NCBI GenBank assembly: GCA_937866945.1
Contig: CALMKU010000179.1
Location: forward strand, 1-39,496
Origin: an uncultured Tolumonas sp.
GTDB lineage: Bacteria; Pseudomonadota; Gammaproteobacteria; Enterobacterales; Aeromonadaceae
Direction of reading: 5' to 3'
Length of the DNA stretch: 39,496 nucleotides
The notes beneath the pieces are model-generated. The model did no database searches. It was given only the letters and a program-made list of their open reading frames with translations, and was not told where the DNA came from. The position numbers and the translations under genes are program-made. Position 1 is the first letter of the stretch; the number at the start of each line of letters is the position of its first letter. This document shows, one piece after another, positions 26,181-37,988 of the stretch.

Positions 26181-28649
26181 TCAAACGATGTTACATGGTT
26201 CCAGATGCCAGATCTGGCGGACATAATCCTGGATCGAGCGGTCAGAGTTAAATTTGCCCACTGATGCAGCATTAATGATCGCCATTTTGGCCCAGCCTGC
26301 TTTATTCCGATACAAAGCATCAATGCGCTTATGCGCTGCATCGTAAGAAGCAAAGTCAGCCAGCGTCAGATAAGTGTCGCCCCAATCGAGCAGTGATTTT
26401 TTGATCGATTGTAGCTCACCTGGGTGGCCTGGCGTGAAGTAGTCTGTGTCCAGCCAATCCAGAGCAGATTTGATTTCCGGATTCGCATAGTAATAATCCC
26501 AAGGGTTATAACCTTGCGCTTTCAGGCTCTTCACTTCTTCAACGTCTAAACCGAAGATCACACAATTATCTTCACCCACTTCTTCTGCGATCTCGATGTT
26601 AGCGCCATCCAACGTACCAATCGTGATAGCACCGTTCATCGCCAGTTTCATGTTACCTGTACCAGACGCTTCATAACCGGCGGTTGAGATCTGTTCAGAA
26701 ACATCGGCTGCTGGGATCAGTTTTTCTGCCAGACTGACGCGATAGTTGGGCATGAACACGACTTTTAGTTTGCCGTTGATCCGTTGATCAGCATTAATGC
26801 GCTCACCAATTTTATTGATGGCATAGATGATGTCTTTGGCCACACGATAACCCGGAGCTGCTTTCGACCCGAAGATAAATACACGTGGATGCATGTCATA
26901 TTCTGGATTCAGCAGCAGACGACGGTAGAGAACTAAAATGTGCAGCAGATTTAATTGCTGACGTTTGTACTCATGCAGACGTTTGATTTGAATATCAAAA
27001 ATCGCATCGGCGCTCACTTCAATGCCGGTTTCCGCCTTAATGACTTTAACCAGTTTTTCTTTGTTGTGGCGTTTGATATCCATGAATTTTTTCTGAAATA
27101 TCGCATCATCTGCATGTTTGGTCAGTTGTTGCAGTGCATCCAGATTTAAAGGCCATTCAGTACCGACCGTTTCGGTAAACAGATTAGCCAGTTCCTGATT
27201 ACAAGAAAGCAACCAGCGACGCGGGGTGACCCCGTTGGTAACGTTGCAGAATTTATCAGGCCAAAGCGCATTAAATTCAGGGAATAGATCTTCTTTCACA
27301 AGCTTAGAATGAATTTCCGCCACGCCATTTACTTTGTGCGAAGTAACGACACAAAGGTTTGCCATGCGCACACGACGTGGGTTGCCCTCGTCAATGATAG
27401 AAAGTTTACGTTTCACATCATTGTCACCCGGCCATTTCACGTCGACTTCATTTTTCAGGAAGTAAGCATTGATTTCATAAATGATCTCGAGATGACGTGG
27501 TAAGACCTTTTCAAACAGGTAAACCGGCCAAGTTTCCAGCGCTTCCGGCAACAAGGTATGATTGGTATAAGAGAATACTTGCTTACAAATATTCCATGCA
27601 TCGATCCATTCCAGACCTTCGTCGTCGATCAATTCACGCATCAGTTCAGGGATGGCGATAGTTGGATGCGTATCGTTCAGCTGTACCGCAATTTGCGCAG
27701 CAAAGTCTTTGAAGTCGGTATGCGTGCGTTTGTAACGACGCATGATGTCTTTCAAGGAACAGGCGCAGAAGAAATATTGCTGAACCAGACGCAGCTCTTT
27801 ACCCGCTTCCGTTTCATCATTCGGATAAAGCACTTTGGAAATAGTTTCTGCTTCGGCTTTTTCTTTCTGTGAGTCGATATAACCACCGTGGTTAAATACA
27901 TCCCAATCAAAGAATTCAGAAGCTCGAGATTCCCACAAACGCAGAATGTTTACTGTATGAGCACCAAAGCCCACGATCGGAATATCCCAAGGTACACCTT
28001 TGATCACGCGACCTGGGTGCCATACTTTACGTACTTTGCAATCTTCGCCAAATACGGTTTCTACATAACCGTAGAGTGGAATTTCCTGCACCGATTCCGG
28101 GCGACAAATTTCCCACGGATTGCCATATTCACGCCATGAATCAGGACGCTCAACCTGACGGCCATCGCGGATCTCCTGACGGAACAGGCCATGTTCATAA
28201 TGCAAGCCATAACCCAGAGCGGGATAACCCAGTGTTGCCAGTGAATCAATAAAACAGGCAGCCAAACGACCCAAACCGCCGTTACCGAGAGCCATATCCG
28301 GTTCTTCTTCGCACAGATCCGTCAATTCCAGACCAAGTTCTTTCAGTGCGGCATCACAGGTTTGATAAAGCCCTAAATTATGCAGGTTGTTGGCGGTCAG
28401 TCGTCCCATCAGGAATTCGGCTGAAAAGTAGTGCACGGCACGCGTGTCTTTCTTGAAGTGAGTCTGTTGTGTGCTGGTCAGTCGGTCGAACAGCATCTGA
28501 TTGATAGTGGCGCAGGTTGCCATCCACCATGCTTGTTTGCTTGCTTTCTTTTCACTGGTGCCCAGTGTGGTGCGAAGATGGTGAACGATCTCTTGCTTAA
28601 ACTCATCCTTGTCCAGTGCAAACAGCGGTTGCTCCAAAGGATTCACCAT
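26181..28649 (-). CDS. glgP: Glycogen/starch/alpha-glucan phosphorylase
   Basis: An 822-residue GT35 enzyme that releases glucose-1-phosphate from glycogen chain ends. The pyridoxal phosphate lysine is Lys668 in [15 protein letters not shown]. Other family landmarks are the N-terminal [23 protein letters not shown], the [11 protein letters not shown] segment, [16 protein letters not shown] and the FGSKAAPGY phosphate-binding region. It could be annotated as GlgP or as the closely related MalP. The glycogen context (glgX on the same strand) favours GlgP. AGAGG lies before the ATG. It is monocistronic, with its own terminator before prkA. Confidence 0.92.
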   Translation of the reverse strand: MVNPLEQPLFALDKDEFKQEIVHHLRTTLGTSEKKASKQAWWMATCATINQMLFDRLTSTQQTHFKKDTRAVHYFSAEFLMGRLTANNLHNLGLYQTCDAALKELGLELTDLCEEEPDMALGNGGLGRLAACFIDSLATLGYPALGYGLHYEHGLFRQEIRDGRQVERPDSWREYGNPWEICRPESVQEIPLYGYVETVFGEDCKVRKVWHPGRVIKGVPWDIPIVGFGAHTVNILRLWESRASEFFDWDVFNHGGYIDSQKEKAEAETISKVLYPNDETEAGKELRLVQQYFFCACSLKDIMRRYKRTHTDFKDFAAQIAVQLNDTHPTIAIPELMRELIDDEGLEWIDAWNICKQVFSYTNHTLLPEALETWPVYLFEKVLPRHLEIIYEINAYFLKNEVDVKWPGDNDVKRKLSIIDEGNPRRVRMANLCVVTSHKVNGVAEIHSKLVKEDLFPEFNALWPDKFCNVTNGVTPRRWLLSCNQELANLFTETVGTEWPLNLDALQQLTKHADDAIFQKKFMDIKRHNKEKLVKVIKAETGIEVSADAIFDIQIKRLHEYKRQQLNLLHILVLYRRLLLNPEYDMHPRVFIFGSKAAPGYRVAKDIIYAINKIGERINADQRINGKLKVVFMPNYRVSLAEKLIPAADVSEQISTAGYEASGTGNMKLAMNGAITIGTLDGANIEIAEEVGEDNCVIFGLDVEEVKSLKAQGYNPWDYYYANPEIKSALDWLDTDYFTPGHPGELQSIKKSLLDWGDTYLTLADFASYDAAHKRIDALYRNKAGWAKMAIINAASVGKFNSDRSIQDYVRQIWHLEPCNIV

Positions 28650-28870
28650 AGCGATTACCTCTTTTTAAAACCAGTTAAGTCTTGGCCACAAAATATACAG
28701 TAAACTACATTAGCTTATTTTTTGTGTCGTGTATCGCGCGCTATTAGATATTCGCATGATGTTGACCGAATGTCCTCTGTAGAATCTTCTGTATTGTTCG
28801 AGTTGTTATTCCTGTCACATATGTAATTCCCATATAATTGTTACATCACTATTTCGTATCAGGATTCCCG

Positions 28871-30859
28871 TTGGATATCGATTATTTTGCTGAAAACGGT
28901 CTGCTTGCAAAGACAATACCGGGGTTTGCGCCGCGCCAAGCTCAGGTTCATATGGCAGATGCGGTCAGTAAAACGATAAAGAGTGCGGGTCGTTTGCTGG
29001 TGGAAGCCGGAACTGGCACCGGAAAAACGTTCGCATATCTGGTGCCTGCCTTAGATAGTGGCAAGCGCGTCATTATCAGTACCGGCTCTAAAGCCCTGCA
29101 GGATCAGCTTTACGAGCGTGATCTGCCGACGCTGCTATTAGCCATGCAATACGGTAAACCGGTCGCTCAGTTGAAAGGGCGCTCGAATTATCTTTGTACT
29201 TATCGTTTAGCGTTGCTTGAGCAGGAAATGCATTTTCTGGCGGCGGACGTATTTGCTGATTTGCCGAAGGTGCGTAATTTTAAGGCGCGCACCCTCAGTG
29301 GTGATGTCGCTGATATTCCTGGGTTACAGGAACAAGCGCCGATTTTGCCGTTTGTTACCAGCACTAATGACAACTGTTTAGGTCGTGAATGCCCCGATTA
29401 TGAAACCTGTTTTCTGGTCAAAGCGCGGCGCAAAGCACTCGATGCGCAGGTAGTGGTGATCAACCACCACCTGTTTTTTGCCGATATGTCGGTCAAAGAT
29501 ACCGGTTTTGGCGAATTGCTGCCCGATGCTGACGTGTATATCTTCGACGAAGCGCATCAATTACCCGATATTGCCAGCCAGTATTTTGGCGAATCACTCT
29601 CCAGTCGCCAACTTTCTGATGTTGCTGAAGAGTTACGCTTAGCTTATCGCTTGGAAGCCAAGGATATGGCGCAACTGGGCAAAGCGGCGGATCGTTTGAT
29701 CCAGGATTGTCAGGCAATGCGGTTATCGTTTGGTGTAGAGCCTTCCCGTGGCAATCTGCGTGATATTCTGGCGCTACCAGCTATGCAGCGTGATTTACAA
29801 CGGCTGAAAGAGACCATCAAATTTTGCTACGACGTCTGTAAATTGGCATTAGGGCGTGGCGAACAGATCAATAACTGTTTTGAACGTTTAACCGGCTTTT
29901 TGACCGCTGCTGATCATGTCACGGCGATCACTGAGGTCGGTGCGGCCTATTGGTATGAAACCACCAAACGCCATTTCACCTTAAACGTAACACCACTTTC
30001 CATCGCGGAACGCTTTGCGCAAGAGGTAATGCGGGTTGGTTGCAGTTGGATTTTCACTTCCGCGACGCTCACGGTCGGTGAGGAATTTAATTATTTCTCT
30101 CAGCGCATGGGCGTGGAAGATGCCGATACCTGTCTGTTAGATAGTCCGTTTGATTACGAGCATCAGTCATTGCTGTGTGTGCCACGAAATTTACCGGATA
30201 CGTCAAATTATCAGCGTGCCACACAACTGGCCGAGCGTTTATTGCCGGTGATTGAACAAGTGCCGGGCGGTTGTTTTTTTCTGTGTACCAGCTACAACAG
30301 TGTCAATCAGATAGCGCAGGTATTACGCGATAAACTCGACCGTACAGTGCTGGTGCAAGGTGATGATAATAAACAGCGCATTTTGGCCGATTTTGTGGCA
30401 GATGGTCATGCCGTGCTAGTGGCGACTTCGTCCTTCTGGGAAGGGGTGGATGTGCGCGGTGCTGCGTTATCCTGTGTCATTATTGATAAGTTACCATTTA
30501 CTTCACCGGATGAACCATTATTGAAAGCGCGCATGGAAGATTGCCGTTTGCAAGGCGGCGATCCGTTCCAGCAATTGCAATTACCTGAAGCTGTTATTGT
30601 GTTAAAGCAAGGGGTAGGGCGATTGATCCGCGATTATCAGGATCGTGGTATCCTGATCCTCTGTGACCCGCGATTGGTCAATAAACCGTATGGTGCGGCA
30701 TTCCTGAAAAGTTTGCCGCCGATCCCGCGTTGTCGGGATCTGACACGTTTAAGTGAATTCTGGACAATACCGGACATGCCGGTGGTTGAGCCGGCTGCCT
30801 TATTACAACCGGCCTTATTACAAGAAGAGACGATTACTGATGAAAATTCTGGCGATTGA
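28871..30859 (+). CDS. yoaA: ATP-dependent DNA helicase YoaA (DinG/XPD-like)
   Basis: A 662-residue superfamily 2 iron-sulfur helicase. Walker A EAGTGTGKT is at 45-53 and the DEAH box is at 226-229. Four cysteines in the XPD pattern (109, 169, 174, 180) should hold a 4Fe-4S cluster. Helicase motifs V-VI include ATSSFWEGVDVRG and QGVGRLIRD. In E. coli YoaA works with the clamp-loader subunit HolC in repair of stalled or damaged DNA. The start is taken as TTG at 28871: AGGA is seven bases upstream and the next residues align with YoaA. The longer frame from TTG 28838 has no ribosome site. Its last 20 bases overlap tsaB. Confidence 0.92.
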   Translation: MDIDYFAENGLLAKTIPGFAPRQAQVHMADAVSKTIKSAGRLLVEAGTGTGKTFAYLVPALDSGKRVIISTGSKALQDQLYERDLPTLLLAMQYGKPVAQLKGRSNYLCTYRLALLEQEMHFLAADVFADLPKVRNFKARTLSGDVADIPGLQEQAPILPFVTSTNDNCLGRECPDYETCFLVKARRKALDAQVVVINHHLFFADMSVKDTGFGELLPDADVYIFDEAHQLPDIASQYFGESLSSRQLSDVAEELRLAYRLEAKDMAQLGKAADRLIQDCQAMRLSFGVEPSRGNLRDILALPAMQRDLQRLKETIKFCYDVCKLALGRGEQINNCFERLTGFLTAADHVTAITEVGAAYWYETTKRHFTLNVTPLSIAERFAQEVMRVGCSWIFTSATLTVGEEFNYFSQRMGVEDADTCLLDSPFDYEHQSLLCVPRNLPDTSNYQRATQLAERLLPVIEQVPGGCFFLCTSYNSVNQIAQVLRDKLDRTVLVQGDDNKQRILADFVADGHAVLVATSSFWEGVDVRGAALSCVIIDKLPFTSPDEPLLKARMEDCRLQGGDPFQQLQLPEAVIVLKQGVGRLIRDYQDRGILILCDPRLVNKPYGAAFLKSLPPIPRCRDLTRLSEFWTIPDMPVVEPAALLQPALLQEETITDENSGD

Positions 30860-31547
30860 TACAGCCACTGAAGCTTGTTCTGCGGCCTTATTATGGAACG
30901 ATGCTGTATTAACCCGTGAACAAGTCGCACCGCAGGGGCATACCCGATTAATTCTACCGATGGTGAGTGAATTAATGGCAGAAGCGGGCGCATCATTACA
31001 AGGGTTAGATGCCATTGCGTTTGGCCGCGGCCCAGGTTCTTTTACTGGTGTGCGTATTGGTATTGGTGCGGCACAAGGTTTGGCGTATGGTGCCAATGTG
31101 CCACTGATTGGCATTTCAACGCTGCAGATGCTGGCGCAAGGTGCTTACCGTCGACAGCAGGCGGAAAAGGTCATTGCGGCGATAGATGCGCGCATGAATG
31201 AAATATATTTGGGTGCGTTTACGCTGCAAGATGGGCGTATGCAACCGGTGCTTGATGAAGCGGTTATTCTGCCGGAACAAGCCGCCGAACTTTTGCACTC
31301 GGTGACAGCAAAAATAGCCGGTGGCGTTGCCGTAGGCACCGGATTCACCAGCTATACTGAATTAGCGGCGAAACTGGGCCTGTTACCTACCGAAAATCAG
31401 GTCGAATTAAATCTGCCATGGGCTCAGGATATGCTGCCACAAGCGGTTGCCGCTTATCAGGCTGGTGAGTATTGTGATCCATCTCTGGCTACACCCGTAT
31501 ATTTGCGTGATAAGGTGACTTGGAAAAAGCTGCCGGGTCGTGAATAA
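30840..31547 (+). CDS. tsaB: tRNA threonylcarbamoyladenosine biosynthesis protein TsaB
   Basis: A 235-residue ASKHA-fold protein (E. coli TsaB is 231). It begins KILAIDTATEACSAALLW, with the glycine-rich GRGPGSFTGVRIGIGAAQGLAY characteristic of TsaB. It dimerises with TsaD and, with TsaE, transfers threonylcarbamoyl to A37 of ANN-decoding tRNAs in the cytoplasm. The start at 30840 lies inside yoaA, a 20-base overlap in another frame. An open frame 29 codons longer is only the yoaA shadow. Translational coupling to yoaA is likely. The yoaA-tsaB-slp order is the same as in E. coli. Confidence 0.95.
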   Translation: MKILAIDTATEACSAALLWNDAVLTREQVAPQGHTRLILPMVSELMAEAGASLQGLDAIAFGRGPGSFTGVRIGIGAAQGLAYGANVPLIGISTLQMLAQGAYRRQQAEKVIAAIDARMNEIYLGAFTLQDGRMQPVLDEAVILPEQAAELLHSVTAKIAGGVAVGTGFTSYTELAAKLGLLPTENQVELNLPWAQDMLPQAVAAYQAGEYCDPSLATPVYLRDKVTWKKLPGRE

Positions 31548-31578
31548 TTAGTGAACAGGATGAGTTAACCCGTTTTCT

Positions 31579-31860
31579 ATGAATATAGCTGCTACCAATC
31601 TTTCGATCACAGGTTTAAGCCGACCGGATGGTTATCTCTATCCGGGTAAAGATCACGCTAGTGAAGAAACTGCTGAACAGACCAGTACGAAGTCTGATTC
31701 CGTTGTTTTTGCTGCAGGCGCGGAAGAAGCAGCAGAAAAATTAACTTACGATCAACCCAGCCCGAGGCAAAGTCGGGCTATCTATGCTTATAAAGATGTT
31801 GCCCTTCAAGATCGCCGCAGCCAGCTTGAACAAATGCTGCGTGTCGATATGTATGCCTGA
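31579..31860 (+). CDS. Small hypothetical protein, 93 residues
   Basis: I do not recognise this protein. It has 93 residues, no signal peptide and no membrane segment. The N-terminal half is Ser/Thr/Glu-rich and probably disordered (SEETAEQTSTKSDS). The C-terminal 35 residues look like a conserved amphipathic helix (RQSRAIYAYKDVALQDRRSQ then LEQMLRVDMYA). The ending pattern of arginine, leucine and a closing VDxYA is one I associate with small gammaproteobacterial proteins of unknown role. It lies 31 bases after tsaB and 23 before the Slp gene on the same strand, so it is probably cotranscribed. The ribosome site is weak. E. coli has no gene at this position. Confidence 0.6.
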   Translation: MNIAATNLSITGLSRPDGYLYPGKDHASEETAEQTSTKSDSVVFAAGAEEAAEKLTYDQPSPRQSRAIYAYKDVALQDRRSQLEQMLRVDMYA

Positions 31861-31883
31861 AACTCCTTTCTGAGAATATAAAA

Positions 31884-32393
31884 ATGAAGTGGATCTCGCT
31901 GTTTTTCCTTCTGTTTGTCACTGCTTGCGCCAATAACAATAACGGCTATTATGCGGATGATTCGACACTGATCCGTCAGCAATTTTCGCAAATGGCGCAG
32001 CCGAATAATCCACAAGGTTGGTTGGTGAAATGGAGTGGTGTGATTGCGCAAACCCGTAATCTGGCCACCGGTACAGAAGTAGAAGTCGTTTATTTACCGC
32101 TAAGCTATAACGGCATACCTCAGCAATCAGAACAATCTCCGGGCCGTTTTATTGCGGTCTTTCCGCAGTTGCTTGATCCGGTGCTGTATGCCAAAGGGCG
32201 TAGCATTACCGTTTCTGGTGCAACAGCGCCATCCCGCGAAGGCAAAATTGGTGAGATGCCATATCGTTTTGCGGTCGTAAATGCGACCCAACACAAGCTA
32301 TGGCCAATCGTGAAAGAAGTCGAAGTTCGTTACGAACGCCCGCTATTTGATGACGGATTTTATTATCATCATCGCGTCATCGTTCCGCGTTAA
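31884..32393 (+). CDS. Slp/YeaY family outer-membrane lipoprotein
   Basis: A 169-residue lipoprotein. The signal peptide ends at the lipobox VTAC with Cys15. The mature part begins with an Asn-rich linker, then a beta-rich Slp domain with VKWSGVIAQTRNLATGTEVEVVYLPL, RFIAVFPQLLDPVLYAKGRSITV and a C-terminal aromatic stretch. E. coli Slp is a starvation-inducible outer-membrane lipoprotein and YeaY is its paralogue next to tsaB. Position and sequence fit YeaY. GAGAA precedes the ATG. An ERIC-type repeat begins 18 bases after the stop, and I see no separate terminator. Confidence 0.88.
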   Translation: MKWISLFFLLFVTACANNNNGYYADDSTLIRQQFSQMAQPNNPQGWLVKWSGVIAQTRNLATGTEVEVVYLPLSYNGIPQQSEQSPGRFIAVFPQLLDPVLYAKGRSITVSGATAPSREGKIGEMPYRFAVVNATQHKLWPIVKEVEVRYERPLFDDGFYYHHRVIVPR

Positions 32394-32411
32394 TTCATAG
32401 CGATCAATAGT

Positions 32412-32539
32412 TATACCCAAAGTAATTGGAGTTGCGGCTAGGCGACAAGTGAACGAATCCCCATGAGCATAGATAAACTATGTGATTGGGGTGAGTGAGC
32501 GTAGTCAACAACGCGGCAACTTCAAGTACAAAGGGTATA
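32412..32539. repeat. ERIC-type intergenic repeat (IRU), 128 bp
   Basis: The element begins TATACCC and ends GGGTATA, the ERIC termini, with internal conserved blocks CGAATCCCCATGAGC, GTGATTGGGGTGAG and a closing AACTTCAAGTAC. Length (128) matches the 127-bp ERIC consensus. The central arms (AATCCCC and ATTGGGG, CATAG and CTATG) form a long hairpin. It sits between the Slp gene and the thi promoter. ERIC elements are nonautonomous, transcribed repeats best known from Enterobacterales and Vibrio. Confidence 0.85.
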
Positions 32540-32560
32540 TCAGTAATTGTTATCTGATTG

Positions 32561-32589
32561 TTGCCATTCTCGCTCCATCGTTTCATACT
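32561..32589 (+). promoter_or_regulatory. Promoter of the thi operon
   Basis: TTGCCA (-35) and CATACT (-10) with a 17-base spacer. Transcription would begin near 32596, exactly at the start of the riboswitch. Confidence 0.55.
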
Positions 32590-32592
32590 AAC

Positions 32593-32688
32593 CGCTACTT
32601 GTCGGAGTGCCCTTTGGGCTGAGACCGTTAATTCGGGATCCGTTGAACCTGATCAGGCTAGAACCTGCGAAGGGAAACAAGAGTTGCG
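32593..32688 (+). promoter_or_regulatory. TPP riboswitch (THI box)
   Basis: The conserved THI-box elements are all present: GGAGTGCC, GGGCTGAGACC, CCGTTGAACCTGATCAGG and CCTGCGAAGGGAAACAAG. The P1 stem is formed by CTTGT (32598-32602) and ACAAG (32677-32681), extended by CGC and GCG. It binds thiamine diphosphate and lies upstream of thiC, the usual place. When TPP is high the operon should be turned down. Confidence 0.95.
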
Positions 32689-32773
32689 CTCAGGAATCGT
32701 TCTTCATTAGAGTGTTTCCTCGCCAGATCTCTCAAGATCTTTTGCTGCAAAACTCCTCTCAACGCTACTTCCG

Positions 32774-34665
<1,892 letters not shown>

Positions 34666-34666
<1 letters not shown>

Positions 34667-36234
34667 TGGATTGCGATTCCTTACGCACTCAGGCGTCTCG
34701 GCCGATTGTTTGGAGCATCGCTGGCAATGACTGTGGCGGCGGAGCAGGGCTCGCCGCAGATCTGCTGACCATCCACGATTTGGGTGGTCATGCTTGCCCG
34801 GTGGTGAGCTCCGTAACAGCACAAAACTCGCTCACGTTGCGTAGTGCCGAGGCGGTGTCAGCAAAAATATTGCGGGACCAGTTAGATGTATTGGCGGTTG
34901 ATTTGCCGCCAATGGCTATCAAAATTGGTTTGCTGCCAACTATTGAACATGTTGCGTTATTGGCCGATTGGCTGGCGGGCTTTAAAGCAAAACAGACCTG
35001 TTTTGTGGTGCTTGACCCGGTTGTGATCACCAGTCAGGGCGGCAACATGGCCGAACAGGACATCCGCGATGCGTTGCTGACGAAATTGTTACCGCAGCTG
35101 GATCTGATCACACCGAACCTGAATGAATTGGTATGGCTGCTGCAATTGCCAACCGATCATCTTTCGTCGGCTGATTATCCGTTGTCATTACTTGAAACGG
35201 CCAGTGCTCAACTACGTCAATTTGGCGTCAACGCTGTGCTATGTAAAGGCGGCCATTTCAACGATGCACTCACCCGCGATTATTTCTCTGATGGCACCCA
35301 GCGCTTTGTTCTGGAATCAGAACGAGTCGTCACCCGTCATGGACACGGTACGGGTTGCACATTGGCATCCGCAATTGCCGCATTGGTGGCACAAGGTTAT
35401 GACATCACCGATGCGTTAGCCGTGGCGAAAGCCTATGTACAGCAAGGTTTGCGACACGCGCAGGGGATTGGGCAAGGTCCGGGGCCGGTCGCGCATGAGG
35501 GTTGGCCAGAGCAGGCAATTGATTTCCCGCAACCACGCTGGGTCATTCACAACAACGGCGTTTGGCAGTTAGAAACGTCACTGGCTGTCGCTGCTTTTCC
35601 TGAGACCGATCACCAATTAGGGTTATATCCGGTTGTGGATTCGGTGCAGTGGATTGAAAAATTACTGCAATGGGGTGTCAGAACTCTGCAATTGCGGGTG
35701 AAAGATCCGGATGCTCCCGATCTGGAACAGCAGATAGAGCAAGCAATTAAACTTGGCCAACAATATCAGGCGCGATTGTTCATCAACGATTACTGGCAAT
35801 TGGCAGTCAAGCATGGCGCCTACGGCGTGCATCTTGGACAGGAAGATCTGCAAATCGCCGATCTGAATGCGATCCGTGATGCTGGGTTACGACTGGGTAT
35901 TTCTACGCACGGATTTTTTGAATTAGCCCGCGCGTTTGCATTACAACCTTCCTATATTGCGTTAGGCCATATTTTCCCGACACAAACCAAAGAAATGCCA
36001 TCGCAACCACAAGGCTTACAGCGGTTAGATCGTTATGTAGCCCTTGCCTGCGATTTTCCGACTGTTGCTATCGGTGGTATTTCTGAACAGCGCGTTCCAG
36101 AAGTGCAAATTTCAGGTGTGGGCAGTATTGCGTTGGTGAGCGCCATTACTAAAGCATCTGATCCACAAGTGGCGACTGAGCGTCTGTTACGGCTGGTGGA
36201 AGGCAATACATCGGAGGCGGTTGCTTATGACTGA
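34666..36234 (+). CDS. thiDE: Bifunctional HMP kinase / thiamine phosphate synthase (ThiD-ThiE fusion)
   Basis: A 522-residue two-domain protein. Residues about 13-280 are ThiD, which phosphorylates HMP phosphate: [38 protein letters not shown] and the catalytic GHGTGCTLA with Cys231. Residues about 315-515 are ThiE, which joins HMP pyrophosphate to the thiazole: [52 protein letters not shown] and TVAIGGI. Joining the two steps may channel HMP pyrophosphate. An oddity is Ala30 where the ThiD motif GGAGIQAD has a Gln that contacts HMP. The start codon overlaps the last base of the thiC stop. E. coli keeps thiE alone in this operon with thiD elsewhere. Confidence 0.93.
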
Positions 36235-37021
36235 CATGCTCTCGGATGACGAATTTCTACGTTACGGACGACAGATATTACTGCCAGAACTCGGCGAAGC
36301 AGGTCAGCTTAAACTGAAACAAAGCAAAGTGCTGATTGTCGGCTTAGGCGGGCTGGGTTCTCCAGCTTCACTTTATCTGGCGGCAGCCGGTGTCGGTGAA
36401 TTATGGTTGGCCGATGGTGACAAGGTTGATAGCAGTAATCTGCAGCGGCAAGTTTTGTATCGCACCGCCGATCGTCATCAACCTAAAACCAAAGCCGCAT
36501 GTGCCCATCTAATCGCGTTGAATCCCTCCATTAAATACAAAAGTTTACCTGCGGTAGACGAAGCTTTATTGGCGGAAATTGTCCCGCAAATGGATGTAGT
36601 GCTTGATTGCTCTGACAACATGCTCACCCGTCAGCGAGTGAATGCGGCCTGTATGCGTGCGCAAAAGCCACTGATCACTGCCGCGGCAACGGGTTGGGAA
36701 GGGCAGTTGCTATTGATTGAACCTGCACAACAAACCGCATGTTATCACTGCCTGTTTCCACTCAATGAGGAGACCGGATTGAGTTGTCGCGAGGCAGGCA
36801 TTGTTGGCCCAGTGGTTGGTATGTTGGGCACGGCGCAAGCTTTATTGACGATGCAATTGCTGTGTGATTTGCCGCGACCAACAGGCATTTTGCAACGCTT
36901 TGATGGCCGAACGCTGCAGTGGCAACGCCTGAAAACACAATCTGATCCGACCTGCCCAGTTTGTCATTCCTCTGCTTCATCTTCTTATTCGCTGGAGTTT
37001 CCGATATGCAAATCCACTTAA
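36227..37021 (+). CDS. thiF: ThiS adenylyltransferase
   Basis: A 264-residue E1-like enzyme that adenylates the ThiS C-terminus so it can accept sulfur for thiazole synthesis. The ATP-binding motif is VGLGGLGSP (38-46). Zinc-binding cysteine pairs are Cys172/Cys175 and Cys243/Cys246. Cys187 in [11 protein letters not shown] is the position linked to ThiS in E. coli ThiF. The ATG at 36227 lies nine bases after GGAGG and overlaps the thiDE stop by eight bases. The TTG two codons earlier is less likely. The end overlaps thiS by 16 bases. Confidence 0.95.
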   Translation: MTDMLSDDEFLRYGRQILLPELGEAGQLKLKQSKVLIVGLGGLGSPASLYLAAAGVGELWLADGDKVDSSNLQRQVLYRTADRHQPKTKAACAHLIALNPSIKYKSLPAVDEALLAEIVPQMDVVLDCSDNMLTRQRVNAACMRAQKPLITAAATGWEGQLLLIEPAQQTACYHCLFPLNEETGLSCREAGIVGPVVGMLGTAQALLTMQLLCDLPRPTGILQRFDGRTLQWQRLKTQSDPTCPVCHSSASSSYSLEFPICKST

Positions 37022-37206
37022 ACGGCGAGTCGCTGCAACTCGAATCGCCTTGCAGCCTTGAAGCGCTGTTATCCGCGCAAAATCAGCTTAAAGCCGGTGT
37101 GGCGGTGGCGATAAACCAACAGGTCATCCCACGAAGCCAGTGGAGCCATACCTTTCTTTCTGAACACGACGACGTGGATCTGTTTCGCGCCATCGCTGGA
37201 GGTTAA
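37006..37206 (+). CDS. thiS: Sulfur carrier protein ThiS
   Basis: A 66-residue ubiquitin-like protein that carries the thiazole sulfur as a C-terminal thiocarboxylate. It starts [20 protein letters not shown] and ends in the required Gly-Gly. GGAG lies eight bases before the ATG at 37006. It overlaps the end of thiF by 16 bases, and thiG starts two bases after its stop. An open frame 15 codons longer lies inside thiF and is rejected. Confidence 0.95.
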   Translation: MQIHLNGESLQLESPCSLEALLSAQNQLKAGVAVAINQQVIPRSQWSHTFLSEHDDVDLFRAIAGG

Positions 37207-37208
37207 CC

Positions 37209-37988
37209 ATGACGTTACCATTACAGATCGCCGATAAAACCTTTAATTCTCGTTTACTCACCGGCACTGGCAAATTTGCCTCGGCTCAGGTCATGCAACA
37301 AGCATTAACAGCCAGTGCCACGCAGATTGTCACGCTGGCGCTGAAACGTGTGCGCTTCGATGAACCCGACCTGCAAATTCTGGAACCGCTGCGTGCCATG
37401 GGCGTGCAATTGCTACCGAACACCTCCGGTGCCCGCAATGCCAAAGAAGCGATTTTCGCCGCACAACTGGCGCGTGAAGCATTAGGTACGAACTGGCTGA
37501 AACTGGAGATCCACCCTGATCCGCGTTACCTGATGCCTGATCCGATAGAGACCTTTAAAGCTGCCGAAGAGCTTTGCAAGCAGGGTTTTGTCGTGCTGCC
37601 ATACTGCGGTGCTGATCCTCTGCTGTGTAAACGCTTAGAAGAGGTCGGGTGCGCAGCCGTTATGCCACTCGGTGCGGCGATTGGTTCGAATCAAGGACTT
37701 TCCACCAAAGCGATGCTGGAAATTATCATCGAACAAGCCAACGTACCTGTAATTGTCGATGCCGGCATCGGTGCGCCATCACATGCTGCAGCTGCGCTGG
37801 AAATGGGTGCTGATGCCGTGTTGGTGAATACCGCAATTGCAGTCGCGGGCGATCCAATTGCCATGGCGCGTGCGTTCAAAATGGCAGTGGAAGCTGGCCG
37901 TATCGCTTACGAAAGTGGCCTTGGTGCAGTGAATCAACAAGCGATTGCTTCCAGCCCGTTAGCGGCATTTTTGGAGACACTGGCATGA
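37209..37988 (+). CDS. thiG: Thiazole synthase
   Basis: A 259-residue TIM-barrel enzyme that builds the thiazole phosphate carboxylate from deoxyxylulose phosphate, dehydroglycine and ThiS thiocarboxylate. The Schiff-base lysine is Lys98 in [12 protein letters not shown]. Other landmarks are [46 protein letters not shown] and [29 protein letters not shown]. The length matches E. coli ThiG (256). It sits between thiS and thiH, and its stop overlaps the thiH start by four bases. Confidence 0.96.
   Translation: MTLPLQIADKTFNSRLLTGTGKFASAQVMQQALTASATQIVTLALKRVRFDEPDLQILEPLRAMGVQLLPNTSGARNAKEAIFAAQLAREALGTNWLKLEIHPDPRYLMPDPIETFKAAEELCKQGFVVLPYCGADPLLCKRLEEVGCAAVMPLGAAIGSNQGLSTKAMLEIIIEQANVPVIVDAGIGAPSHAAAALEMGADAVLVNTAIAVAGDPIAMARAFKMAVEAGRIAYESGLGAVNQQAIASSPLAAFLETLA

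Noticed and set aside
32735..32756. AGATCT-CTCA-AGATCT hairpin with T residues in the thiC leader as a riboswitch terminator
   Set aside because: The stem is only six AT-rich pairs and the T-run is short (TTTT); the ribosome-site hairpin downstream is a better platform.
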